A DNA stretch of 32,131 nucleotides, taken from a virus. The translations under genes and the position numbers were made by a program. The first letter of the stretch is position 1. Each line of letters opens with the position of its first letter. A model generated the notes under the pieces. The model saw nothing but the letters and a program-made list of their open reading frames with translations. It ran no database searches and was not told the origin of the DNA. The stretch lies in the IMG/VR virus record IMGVR_UViG_3300027608_000094, positions 1 through 32,131 of that record; one strand, 5' to 3'. This document shows positions 26,409 through 31,892 of the stretch, in pieces.

Positions 26409-26707
26409 TTGTTTCTCCTAAGTAGGTTTGTTCTTTGTTTCGGGTACCACGAGCAGTAATACACGCAGTACATTTGGTCTGTGTCAATGACGAGGTTATT
26501 ACCGTCGTCATAAACAAGTGGGTATGCTGTGACGCTGATGCGGTTGTCATCTACATAAAGATTAACATCTTGCCTGTTAAGAGGATTGATGTCTTCCATG
26601 TTGTATGTATCCCACACATCATCGTAGTCGTTGTATTTGTTCTTGCTCATCCAATGCTCAGCCATTTGTTTGGCGTAAGCATAGATGTCTGTATGTTTGT
26701 TTCTCAT
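26405..26707 (-). CDS. Unknown acidic 100-residue protein
   Basis: A 100-residue acidic protein rich in Asp, Asn and Tyr (SKNKYNDYDDVWDTYNMEDI), with a strand pair LYVDDNRISVTAYPLVYDD and GNNLVIDTDQMYCVYYCSW. No family recognised. The ribosome site AGGAGG lies four to five bases before the ATG and overlaps the glutaminase stop, so the two genes are tightly linked. Ends in an ATGA with the next gene. It belongs to the amidoligase transcript by position. Confidence 0.7.
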   Translation of the reverse strand: MRNKHTDIYAYAKQMAEHWMSKNKYNDYDDVWDTYNMEDINPLNRQDVNLYVDDNRISVTAYPLVYDDGNNLVIDTDQMYCVYYCSWYPKQRTNLLRRNK

Positions 26708-26716
26708 TGTTCCCTC

Positions 26717-27691
26717 CTAGAAGAACCAATCGTTGGTAGAGTCGTAATTGCCTTTGGCGTGTGACGGCACATACAGTTGCGACTGCTTGAAGTCGTCAAC
26801 AACATCAGACTGTGCACCCATACACCTGCACAACATTCTGTCCTCTGAACAGAACCAACAGCAGTCACATTGTGAACACAGGTCAGCATAGTTTACGCTT
26901 TCCTCGCTGACATACTCAATGTGGTCACAGTTGGCGCAACGCCACAACTCGCCCCACACCTCGTTACCGTCCTTGTCAACATAAGTGCAATCCTCAACAA
27001 GTAAAGATTGGTTGTCCCATATGTCGTTGTCGTACTTGGCATACTTGGTTGTGTCAATACTGTACCGTGAATCAGGTGGTGTCTTACCAGTAGATGTCCA
27101 GCCAGTAGTGTACATACCATGTCCCGAGTAACTGAAACGGTCATACTTGTAACTATTGTTTGACCACCACACACCCTCAACCCAATGCCCGTCGTTCTCG
27201 TTGATGATGTAATAGTCATCTTGAACATCAGGATTGGCAGACAAGAACACAAGTTTAGAACCATCAGCGAACTTGGATAGTTTCTTGCGTGTCTTCTTGC
27301 TGTTGAGTGTTGACGCACCACCCCAACTAGGGAATAATTCCTTAGCAAAGATAGCGGTGTCACTCATACCGTTGCGAGCCGCAATCGGCAACATGCCGTT
27401 GTGTGCTACAACCGTGTTAGTGTCCCTGCCAACTTGGAATGGGTGACAGTTGTTGATGTTGGTACCGCCGTGTGTTGTGATGCGGGAGTGAAACAACGCA
27501 GGACCCGAATGAATTTCTCGTGTCTTGAGGAAGTTATCTAACACGGCATCAAAGTTGAGACCGCTACCTTTCACAATGTGTGTACCAGCATGAACAGCGT
27601 AACCAAACCCGTCAGGGTTGTTCTGTGAACCAATAGTTAATGAATCTACATCCGCTGTTGTGTACTCTTGCATGAATGTTAATAAACACAT
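26717..27691 (-). CDS. Class II glutamine amidotransferase with C-terminal Cys cluster
   Basis: A 324-residue protein. The N-terminal half is an Ntn-hydrolase glutaminase: Cys2 as nucleophile in MCLLTF, NPDGFGYA, then FHSRITTHGGTNINNCHPF (R70, N81), AHNGMLP (N98, G99) and SDTAIFAKEL (D111). These are the standard class II residues, which release ammonia from glutamine and pass it to a partner. The C-terminal third has Cys at 252, 255, 272, 275, 277, 278, 281, 288 and 290, enough for two zinc sites. It lacks a synthase domain, so the acceptor partner is probably the amidoligase encoded five bases upstream. No Asn synthetase, PurF or GlmS partner is visible. Function in the phage is inferred. 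Confidence 0.8.
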   Translation of the reverse strand: MCLLTFMQEYTTADVDSLTIGSQNNPDGFGYAVHAGTHIVKGSGLNFDAVLDNFLKTREIHSGPALFHSRITTHGGTNINNCHPFQVGRDTNTVVAHNGMLPIAARNGMSDTAIFAKELFPSWGGASTLNSKKTRKKLSKFADGSKLVFLSANPDVQDDYYIINENDGHWVEGVWWSNNSYKYDRFSYSGHGMYTTGWTSTGKTPPDSRYSIDTTKYAKYDNDIWDNQSLLVEDCTYVDKDGNEVWGELWRCANCDHIEYVSEESVNYADLCSQCDCCWFCSEDRMLCRCMGAQSDVVDDFKQSQLYVPSHAKGNYDSTNDWFF

Positions 27692-27696
27692 ATTTC

Positions 27697-28884
27697 TTAT
27701 ATGCCTTTCGTTGTGGCGTAAGCGTCAAACGCTTCGTAGCCGTTCTGTTTAGTGAATTGACGGAAACGATCCCAGTCATGACTCTCTCGAATCTTGATGT
27801 TGAACATTTGTGTGACGGCGTACTCCGCAACAGCGTGTACACCCTCTAGTCGTGCTTGGATTGTCTTAGGGTTAAGCGTACCCTTGAAGAAACGCAACTC
27901 TAATGTGTGGCGTGGCTGTAAGTTGAGCGCAACATAACGGTCGTTGTTGGCTTGTCGTTGATTGCCAGGGCGTAAGCCCTTGGCGTAACGCAACATCTGT
28001 GTCGCTTCGTGCTCATCCCATTGTGCGTATGTTGAACGACTACGACCAGCAAGAATCTTCCACTGCTCGGTGTTGTTGTAGAACATAGACATGAAACGAT
28101 ACAGCGATGACTCTCTGCCCTCAAAGAAACCCTTGTTGATGTGAACATGAAGCCCACAGGTTCTTGTAGTAGCAGAACGCATACCCATGTCAGACAACTC
28201 ACGCAATCGTGCGAGAGGCAACACGCTCTGTATGTACTCTTTCGTCATGGGGTGAGATACAACCTCAAACCCATTGCTAAGAGAACCGTCATGCTTGAGA
28301 TAACAAGAGTCACCAAAGATATCTGTCGCAAGTTCTGCACCATCGCTAATGTCGCAACCATCTGCTTCCATTTCCAACTCAAAGCCAGTCACACTAATGC
28401 GTCGTGGTTCTCGCATTGTTGTAAACATCTTGATTTCCTTGGTTAGAACATCAGGACGCATACCGTGAAAGACAGGGTCAGGACGGAAACTGTAGTCGTG
28501 AATGAGTCGTGAACTTTCTTCTCGTTCATCGTCACATGAACATTGAGGTCCGTCATCTATGTTGTAAACACCGTCACAGTATTCACAACTTCCGTACTGG
28601 TCGTAACACGATGGGCAACGCATCTCGTCCCAACCGATGTCCATCATCTCGTCACGCTCAACATACAACTGGCAGTCGTTGCAGTATTGGTATTCGTCAT
28701 CGCAATCCGAACAGAAATACTGTGCGTTACCTGACTCTCGTGCTTCGTTGATGTCCTGTCGTCGCCAGTATGAAGTGTTCTCGTCAAGACGAATAACTAA
28801 TGCTTCAATTAGATGTTCGTCAGCGCAGATACAGCATGTCGCTAGCAGGCTTGGTGGTTCTTGTTCTGTTTCTTGTGTTGTCAT
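27697..28884 (-). CDS. Amidoligase with N-terminal zinc-finger array
   Basis: A 395-residue protein. Residues 15-120 hold 13 Cys in CxxC-type pairs (17/20, 58/61, 68/71, 90/93, 100/103, 115/117), suggesting three or more zinc knuckles. Residues about 165-360 match the putative amidoligase family (PF12224) of the COOH-NH2 ligase superfamily: TGFELEMEADG (E169, E171), LKHDGSLSNGFEVVSHP (H198, D199, E207), TCGLHVHIN (C243, H246, H248), RYVALNL and LELRFFKGTLN. These enzymes join a carboxylate to an amine with ATP, as glutamine synthetase and gamma-glutamylcysteine ligase do. AGGAGG lies five bases before the ATG and the palindrome 28918-28935 is 34 bases upstream. Substrate unknown. Confidence 0.85.
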   Translation of the reverse strand: MTTQETEQEPPSLLATCCICADEHLIEALVIRLDENTSYWRRQDINEARESGNAQYFCSDCDDEYQYCNDCQLYVERDEMMDIGWDEMRCPSCYDQYGSCEYCDGVYNIDDGPQCSCDDEREESSRLIHDYSFRPDPVFHGMRPDVLTKEIKMFTTMREPRRISVTGFELEMEADGCDISDGAELATDIFGDSCYLKHDGSLSNGFEVVSHPMTKEYIQSVLPLARLRELSDMGMRSATTRTCGLHVHINKGFFEGRESSLYRFMSMFYNNTEQWKILAGRSRSTYAQWDEHEATQMLRYAKGLRPGNQRQANNDRYVALNLQPRHTLELRFFKGTLNPKTIQARLEGVHAVAEYAVTQMFNIKIRESHDWDRFRQFTKQNGYEAFDAYATTKGI

Positions 28885-28889
28885 TGTAC

Positions 28890-28895
28890 CCTCCT
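28890..28895 (-). promoter_or_regulatory. Strong ribosome binding site of the amidoligase
   Basis: AGGAGG five bases before the ATG at 28884, one of the best sites in the window, downstream of an operator-like palindrome. Confidence 0.8.
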
Positions 28896-28917
28896 GGGTG
28901 TTGTGTATTTATTTGTT

Positions 28918-28935
28918 GTGTTAGAGGTCTAACAC
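28918..28935. promoter_or_regulatory. Operator-like palindrome, copy 1 (amidoligase cluster)
   Basis: GTGTTAGAGGTCTAACAC pairs eight bases on each side of a central GG. It lies between the stop of the gene at 28969-29223 and the amidoligase start. The core GTTAGAGGTCTAAC is identical in copies 2 and 3. Confidence 0.8.
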
Positions 28936-28968
28936 GGTGGATATTTAAGGTAGTCAAATCGTCAATGA

Positions 28969-29223
28969 TTACTGGGATTTCGTGTACACATTTCCGTTTA
29001 TGTCACACAACCTCCTGTCAAAGATAGGTGAGATACGCCACGCCAAACCAACATTGTTATCACGCTCAAAGGAAAGCAAATCATCTTCCTCAACATAAGT
29101 TAGATGTTCAGTCTCTGTGTTGATTACTTGCCAACACTTAGGCTTGACACCTCCCTTGCGTGCACGCTCTACGCAACGAGCCAGGTCGTTGTCGTACTGT
29201 TTGCGGGATTGTTGTGGTTTCAT
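28969..29223 (-). CDS. Unknown basic 84-residue protein
   Basis: A small basic protein (YDNDLARCVERARKGGVKPK, then LLSFERDNNVGLAWRISPIF, DRRLCDINGNVYTKS). No family recognised. The start ATG directly follows the previous stop (TAA then ATG), and it is the last gene before operator copy 1, so it closes its cluster. The positive charge would suit nucleic-acid or acidic-protein binding; nothing more can be said. Confidence 0.65.
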   Translation of the reverse strand: MKPQQSRKQYDNDLARCVERARKGGVKPKCWQVINTETEHLTYVEEDDLLSFERDNNVGLAWRISPIFDRRLCDINGNVYTKSQ

Positions 29224-29598
29224 TTATTTCTCTGTTTCTGTTGAGATTGTTGTGGTTAGGTAAACATATTTGGATGCTCGTTCAAGAGCAGCCACAATAA
29301 TTTGTGCTTCTGGCGCATCTCGTTCAAGTAAATGATACTTAGTATCTGATGCTCGTGCGGATAGGTGTAATGGAATAGTAAGTTCGCAATCTCGTTGCGC
29401 ACTATCAAACCATTTGTTCAGGGGTACACATTCTATTGCTTGACCATGTGTGTTCTTGACATAATGAACTAAAGCAAGTTCTTTGATGCCGTTATCACAT
29501 TCTTCCACAATAGAAATCCAATAGTTAGAGATACCCAAACTAATAATGATTTGGTCTCTATGTACTGGTCGTGGTTCGTAATGCTTGCTGGTTTCCAT
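29224..29598 (-). CDS. Unknown 124-residue protein
   Basis: A 124-residue protein with a strand-rich N-terminal half (QIIISLGISNYWISIVEECD, ELALVHYVKNTHGQ) and a C-terminal helix (APEAQIIVAALERASKYVYL). No family recognised. AGGAG lies nine bases before the ATG, within the end of the upstream gene, whose stop is one base away. It is adjacent to its neighbours without gaps, so it belongs to the cluster behind operator copy 2. Confidence 0.7.
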   Translation of the reverse strand: METSKHYEPRPVHRDQIIISLGISNYWISIVEECDNGIKELALVHYVKNTHGQAIECVPLNKWFDSAQRDCELTIPLHLSARASDTKYHLLERDAPEAQIIVAALERASKYVYLTTTISTETEK

Positions 29599-29599
29599 G

Positions 29600-29869
29600 T
29601 TATTTATCTCCTGTATGTGTAGGTAGGTTGCTTATGCCGTCAGGCTTGTATCTGCGTAACAACCTGTCAAACAACACAGCATAAGCCATCTCGTCGTCTT
29701 GTTGTACATCTAATGGTGTGTCAAGTATCTTGTGCCAACTTCCCGTGTCGTCATTCCATAATGGTTTGTTGTACGGAACATTCACAGATGAATCCAATGC
29801 GAAAGACACAACACCATCGGTGATTGTGGCTCGCACCATAAAGTAATGCTCATAATTATTAGTAGTCAT
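29600..29869 (-). CDS. Unknown 89-residue protein
   Basis: A small protein, MTTNNYEHYFMVRATITDGV, then ALDSSVNVPYNKPLWNDD and a helical MAYAVLFDRLLRRYKPDG. No family recognised. The start at ATG 29869 is chosen because GGAGG lies six bases upstream; the ATG six bases before it abuts that site and would leave no spacer, and the first ATG of the open frame (29938) lies inside the upstream gene. It overlaps the upstream gene by 11 bases. It is tightly coupled to its neighbours, in the cluster behind copy 2. Confidence 0.65.
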   Translation of the reverse strand: MTTNNYEHYFMVRATITDGVVSFALDSSVNVPYNKPLWNDDTGSWHKILDTPLDVQQDDEMAYAVLFDRLLRRYKPDGISNLPTHTGDK

Positions 29870-30056
29870 AGTCATCCTCCTCAAAGGTAAACATTTCGTA
29901 GTCTGAAAGGAAGTCTCGCAGACGGATAGGTTGCTCATTTGAATAACGATCGATGTCTAGTTTGTGTAGACATTGTTCAAGGAACCACACGGTGTGATTA
30001 CGCAAACGCATCTTGATTGGAACGGTGAATAGGGCAAAGCGTAAACGCTTGTTCAT
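29859..30056 (-). CDS. Unknown basic 65-residue protein
   Basis: A small protein, basic at the start (MNKRLRFALFTVPIKMRLRN) and acidic at the end (SDYEMFTFEEDDYDY). The frame stays open further upstream to about 30488, but that part overlaps the gene at 30136-30399 and has no start with a ribosome site. The ATG at 30056 overlaps the stop of the 27-residue frame in an ATGA and relies on it for initiation. Sequence before the ATG (LYLLCIRTHNIPPNRKHG) also looks protein-like, so the true start could lie upstream at a rare codon. Function unknown. Confidence 0.5.
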   Translation of the reverse strand: MNKRLRFALFTVPIKMRLRNHTVWFLEQCLHKLDIDRYSNEQPIRLRDFLSDYEMFTFEEDDYDY

Positions 30057-30136
30057 GGCAATACCATGCTTTCTGTTAGGTGGAATATTATGTGTACGAA
30101 TACACAGAAGGTAAAGTGCTGGATAAAGTGTTTCAT
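30053..30136 (-). CDS. Possible 27-residue hydrophobic micro-protein
   Basis: A 27-residue frame starting MKHFIQHFTFCVFVHIIFHL and ending MVLP. AAAGGAGGT, the best ribosome binding site in the window, lies six bases before its ATG (30143-30151). Its start overlaps the upstream stop in TGATG and its stop overlaps the next ATG in ATGA. The hydrophobic stretch could cross a membrane once. It could be a real membrane peptide, a leader that couples translation of the next gene, or the front end of that gene joined by a frameshift. Needs proteomic or ribosome data. Confidence 0.4.
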   Translation of the reverse strand: MKHFIQHFTFCVFVHIIFHLTESMVLP

Positions 30137-30399
30137 CACTTGACCTCCTTTCTCTTAGTTGGGTATGGCTTCCATTGTGACTTGTGGTGACCGCTATCGC
30201 AACGATTGCGACAACAGAAGTCAATGTTCTTTGAGCGCACAGGCTCAGACCAAGTGTACTTGTCGTAAGACTCCCACAGGCTTGGTTGTTCCTGATACAT
30301 ATTGAGAACGCTGATGATGTGATTGTACTCACTATCAACATAGTCCGCAATGTCTGCGATACCTGTTTGCCATTCAGGTATTCCTTTGGTTGTTGACAT
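30136..30399 (-). CDS. Unknown 87-residue protein with Cys/His tail
   Basis: A small protein, MSTTKGIPEWQTGIADIADY, then helical YNHIISVLNMYQEQPSLW, and a basic tail with FCCRNRCDSGHHKSQW. The last part, C-C-x3-C-x3-H-H, could bind zinc. AAAGGA lies nine bases before the ATG. It is the first gene behind operator copy 2, with a hairpin-rich leader of about 90 bases. Ends in TGATG with the next frame. No family recognised. Confidence 0.65.
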   Translation of the reverse strand: MSTTKGIPEWQTGIADIADYVDSEYNHIISVLNMYQEQPSLWESYDKYTWSEPVRSKNIDFCCRNRCDSGHHKSQWKPYPTKRKEVK

Positions 30400-30422
30400 A
30401 TTGCTATGTCCTTTCTACTATC

Positions 30423-30468
30423 TGACCCCATCGTCAGCAACCACCTAAGGTTGTACGCCTCACGGCGT
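30423..30468 (-). promoter_or_regulatory. Three short hairpins in the leader behind operator copy 2
   Basis: In a 90-base leader three inverted repeats follow one another: TGAC/GTCA (30423-30436), CAACC/GGTTG (30438-30453) and ACGCC/GGCGT (30455-30468). Each is short, but three in a row in 46 bases are striking. A structured 5' leader controlling translation or RNA stability is possible. Confidence 0.4.
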
Positions 30469-30488
30469 TTCGGGGAATAGGACATCAA

Positions 30489-30502
30489 GTTAGAGGTCTA
30501 AC
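30489..30502. promoter_or_regulatory. Operator-like palindrome, copy 2
   Basis: GTTAGAGGTCTAAC, directly after the stop of the small gene at 30508-30639 and upstream of the cluster 30399 to 28969. Same core as copies 1 and 3. Confidence 0.8.
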
Positions 30503-30507
30503 ACGCA

Positions 30508-30639
30508 CTATTGTGCGTAGTCAGCATCTTCGTTGAATGATTCGGTGTCAGGCTCTGACTCTGTGATGGCTGGCATCAACAAGTTAATCATTGCTTCATA
30601 CTCTGCGAGTATGTTCTGTTCTGTTTCTGTTGGCAACAT
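30508..30639 (-). CDS. Unknown acidic 43-residue protein
   Basis: A short acidic protein (MLPTETEQNILAEYEAMINL, then ITESEPDTESFNEDADYAQ). AAAGGAG lies six bases before ATG 30639, which decides this start over a longer frame opening at 30783 that would run into the upstream gene. The many Glu and Asp with a single hydrophobic helix recall small DNA-mimic or inhibitor proteins, but this is speculation. It ends six bases before operator copy 2. Confidence 0.6.
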   Translation of the reverse strand: MLPTETEQNILAEYEAMINLLMPAITESEPDTESFNEDADYAQ

Positions 30640-30645
30640 GGCTTT

Positions 30646-30652
30646 CTCCTTT
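30646..30652 (-). promoter_or_regulatory. Ribosome binding site fixing the start at 30639
   Basis: AAAGGAG six bases before ATG 30639. It decides the 43-residue product over the longer frame. Confidence 0.75.
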
Positions 30653-30691
30653 CCTTGTAGATTTCCAATAAACCAAACACACAAGTGTGTG

Positions 30692-30925
30692 TTACATATC
30701 CCACGCTGAGGAGTTGATAAACGCCTTAATGGCATCACGCTGAGCAGGCATAGACAACGAATTACGAAAGCCAACCCAGTCACGGTTTGTGCTTCTGACT
30801 AACTCGTAGTCACCATCACATTCGTTAATCGCCTTAGCAACAGCACACGCATGAGCATCCGCAGTAACCATGTACCACTCAACCTCACCATTGACGATGG
30901 CAACGATATCTTTCTTAGTAATCAT
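30692..30925 (-). CDS. Unknown 77-residue protein
   Basis: A small protein, MITKKDIVAIVNGEVEWYMV, then ACAVAKAINECDGDYELVRS and AIKAFINSSAWDM. The alternating strand-helix pattern suggests a compact alpha/beta domain, with two Cys (residues 27 and 36) not in a metal pattern. No family recognised. It is first behind operator copy 3, with a 115-base leader holding three hairpins. A GAAAG run about ten bases before the ATG is a weak ribosome site. Confidence 0.65.
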   Translation of the reverse strand: MITKKDIVAIVNGEVEWYMVTADAHACAVAKAINECDGDYELVRSTNRDWVGFRNSLSMPAQRDAIKAFINSSAWDM

Positions 30926-30968
30926 TCCAATATTTCTTTCTGTTTATTTCTCCATTAGTAGAGAGTCA

Positions 30969-31030
30969 CACACACGAGCCGAAACCCGTGTGTGCTCACC
31001 GCACTAATGCGTGACACCAAGAACGCTTGG
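30969..31030 (-). promoter_or_regulatory. Three hairpins in the leader behind operator copy 3
   Basis: Inverted repeats at 30969-30994 (CACACACG/CGTGTGTG, loop 10), 31000-31011 (CGCA/TGCG, loop 4) and 31017-31030 (CCAAG/CTTGG, loop 4). The first is the strongest. The same three-hairpin layout occurs behind copy 2. No T run follows on the transcribed strand, so they are not plain terminators. Confidence 0.45.
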
Positions 31031-31039
31031 CATCTAGTC

Positions 31040-31057
31040 AAGTTAGAGGTCTAACTT
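31040..31057. promoter_or_regulatory. Operator-like palindrome, copy 3
   Basis: AAGTTAGAGGTCTAACTT, eight bases paired around GG; core 31042-31055 identical to copies 1 and 2. It abuts the stop of the gene at 31057 and lies upstream of the two genes ending at 30508. Confidence 0.8.
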
Positions 31058-31452
31058 TATTTGCGGAAGCCCAACTTCTTCGCAATGGCATCAGCCTGCT
31101 TACGGCTCACACCGTTCGCAACCAACTCCTTAACAAGAGTCTTGCCGTCAAGCGTGCGAGTCGTGTACTCGTACGCAGGTTCAGCAACCTTAGTTGTCTT
31201 GCCATTACTGATGGTCTTGACAATGTGCGCCATAGACGCACACGCCGAAGCGCCACCGAGAATGTTCTCCTCTGCCCACGCAATGTAACCAATGTTGATG
31301 CGCACCGTGTTCATAGGTCGCTCATCGCAATCCAATCCCTTAATGCTGGCACAATGTTCCATTGCCCATTCCTTAGCGGAAAGGTCAGTCGTAATCCATT
31401 CGTTGTAGCAATCAATGTAACCATTGACGACACCACGAGTGGCACTTGACAA
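31057..31452 (-). CDS. Unknown 131-residue protein, possibly longer from an ATT start
   Basis: No family recognised. The product has a Trp/Asp-rich first half (GYIDCYNEWITTDLSAKEWA), a middle with AEENILGGASACASMAHIV, and a basic helical end (LVKELVANGVSRKQADAIAK). A TTG at 31452 is the first common start codon, but its ribosome site would abut it. The frame stays open and protein-like upstream (KGTTPKATHIILAKGLSSAT) to an ATT at 31515, whose leader matches the AGGAGAAACAAATG of the gene at 26408 with two changes. So the real start may be the ATT at 31515, giving 152 residues. It is the gene behind operator copy 4. Confidence 0.65.
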   Translation of the reverse strand: MSSATRGVVNGYIDCYNEWITTDLSAKEWAMEHCASIKGLDCDERPMNTVRINIGYIAWAEENILGGASACASMAHIVKTISNGKTTKVAEPAYEYTTRTLDGKTLVKELVANGVSRKQADAIAKKLGFRK

Positions 31453-31538
31453 TCCTTTCGCAAGAATGATGTGTGTTGCCTTGGGTGTAGTACCCTTGCC
31501 TGATTTCGTTGTAATTTGTTTCTGCTTTCACTAGCCGA

Positions 31539-31552
31539 GTTAGATGTCTAAC
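31539..31552. promoter_or_regulatory. Operator-like palindrome, copy 4
   Basis: GTTAGATGTCTAAC, one base different at the centre from the other three copies; the arms are identical. Upstream of the gene at 31057-31452. Confidence 0.75.
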
Positions 31553-31892
31553 ACGGAGATGATGTGTTTATTCTGATAGACCCACTCAATATCTTGTATG
31601 AATAGGTGGCAGGCGTTGCGCCCTTCATATGTAGATTTGTACGGGGATTTCCGCCTTCGGGTATTTGCCTGTATGGGTTAGATGCACACATACACAGCCA
31701 CGCATGGCACTAGGGGACACCGCCCCCCCACGCCCACCGTTATAAATAGGGTTCCTCTAAGCTGTGGCGAGGGCTATGGTTTTTATAGGTTGGGGGTTTG
31801 GGGGTATGCAAATAGGGGGCGCACCTTCTTTGTAAGGGTCCCTTTTTGTATTTGCTATATGTGGTATGGTTTTTGTGGGGTTTGGATAGGCC
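31553..31892. other. 340-base region without a recognised gene
   Basis: No convincing coding frame on either strand. It contains C- and G-runs (for example CGCCCCCCCACGCC near 31722), an inverted repeat GGCG/CGCC at 31612-31622, and AT-rich elements such as TATAAATAGG. It is the longest non-coding stretch of the window and probably carries the promoter region of the leftward accessory arm. Confidence 0.6.
31782..31811 (-). promoter_or_regulatory. Candidate leftward promoter
   Basis: On the minus strand TTGCAT (31806-31811) and TATAAA (31782-31787) stand 18 bases apart, close to a sigma-70-type promoter. It would drive the accessory arm. Such matches arise by chance in AT-rich spots, so confidence is low. 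Confidence 0.3.

Noticed and set aside
27535-27560. Fifth operator copy near 27540
   Set aside because: It has only the half site TCTAACACGG inside the glutaminase gene; the other arm is missing.
30057-30488. Front part of a 209-residue open frame on the minus strand
   Set aside because: It overlaps the gene at 30136-30399 for most of its length and has no start with a ribosome site. Only the part from ATG 30056 is kept.
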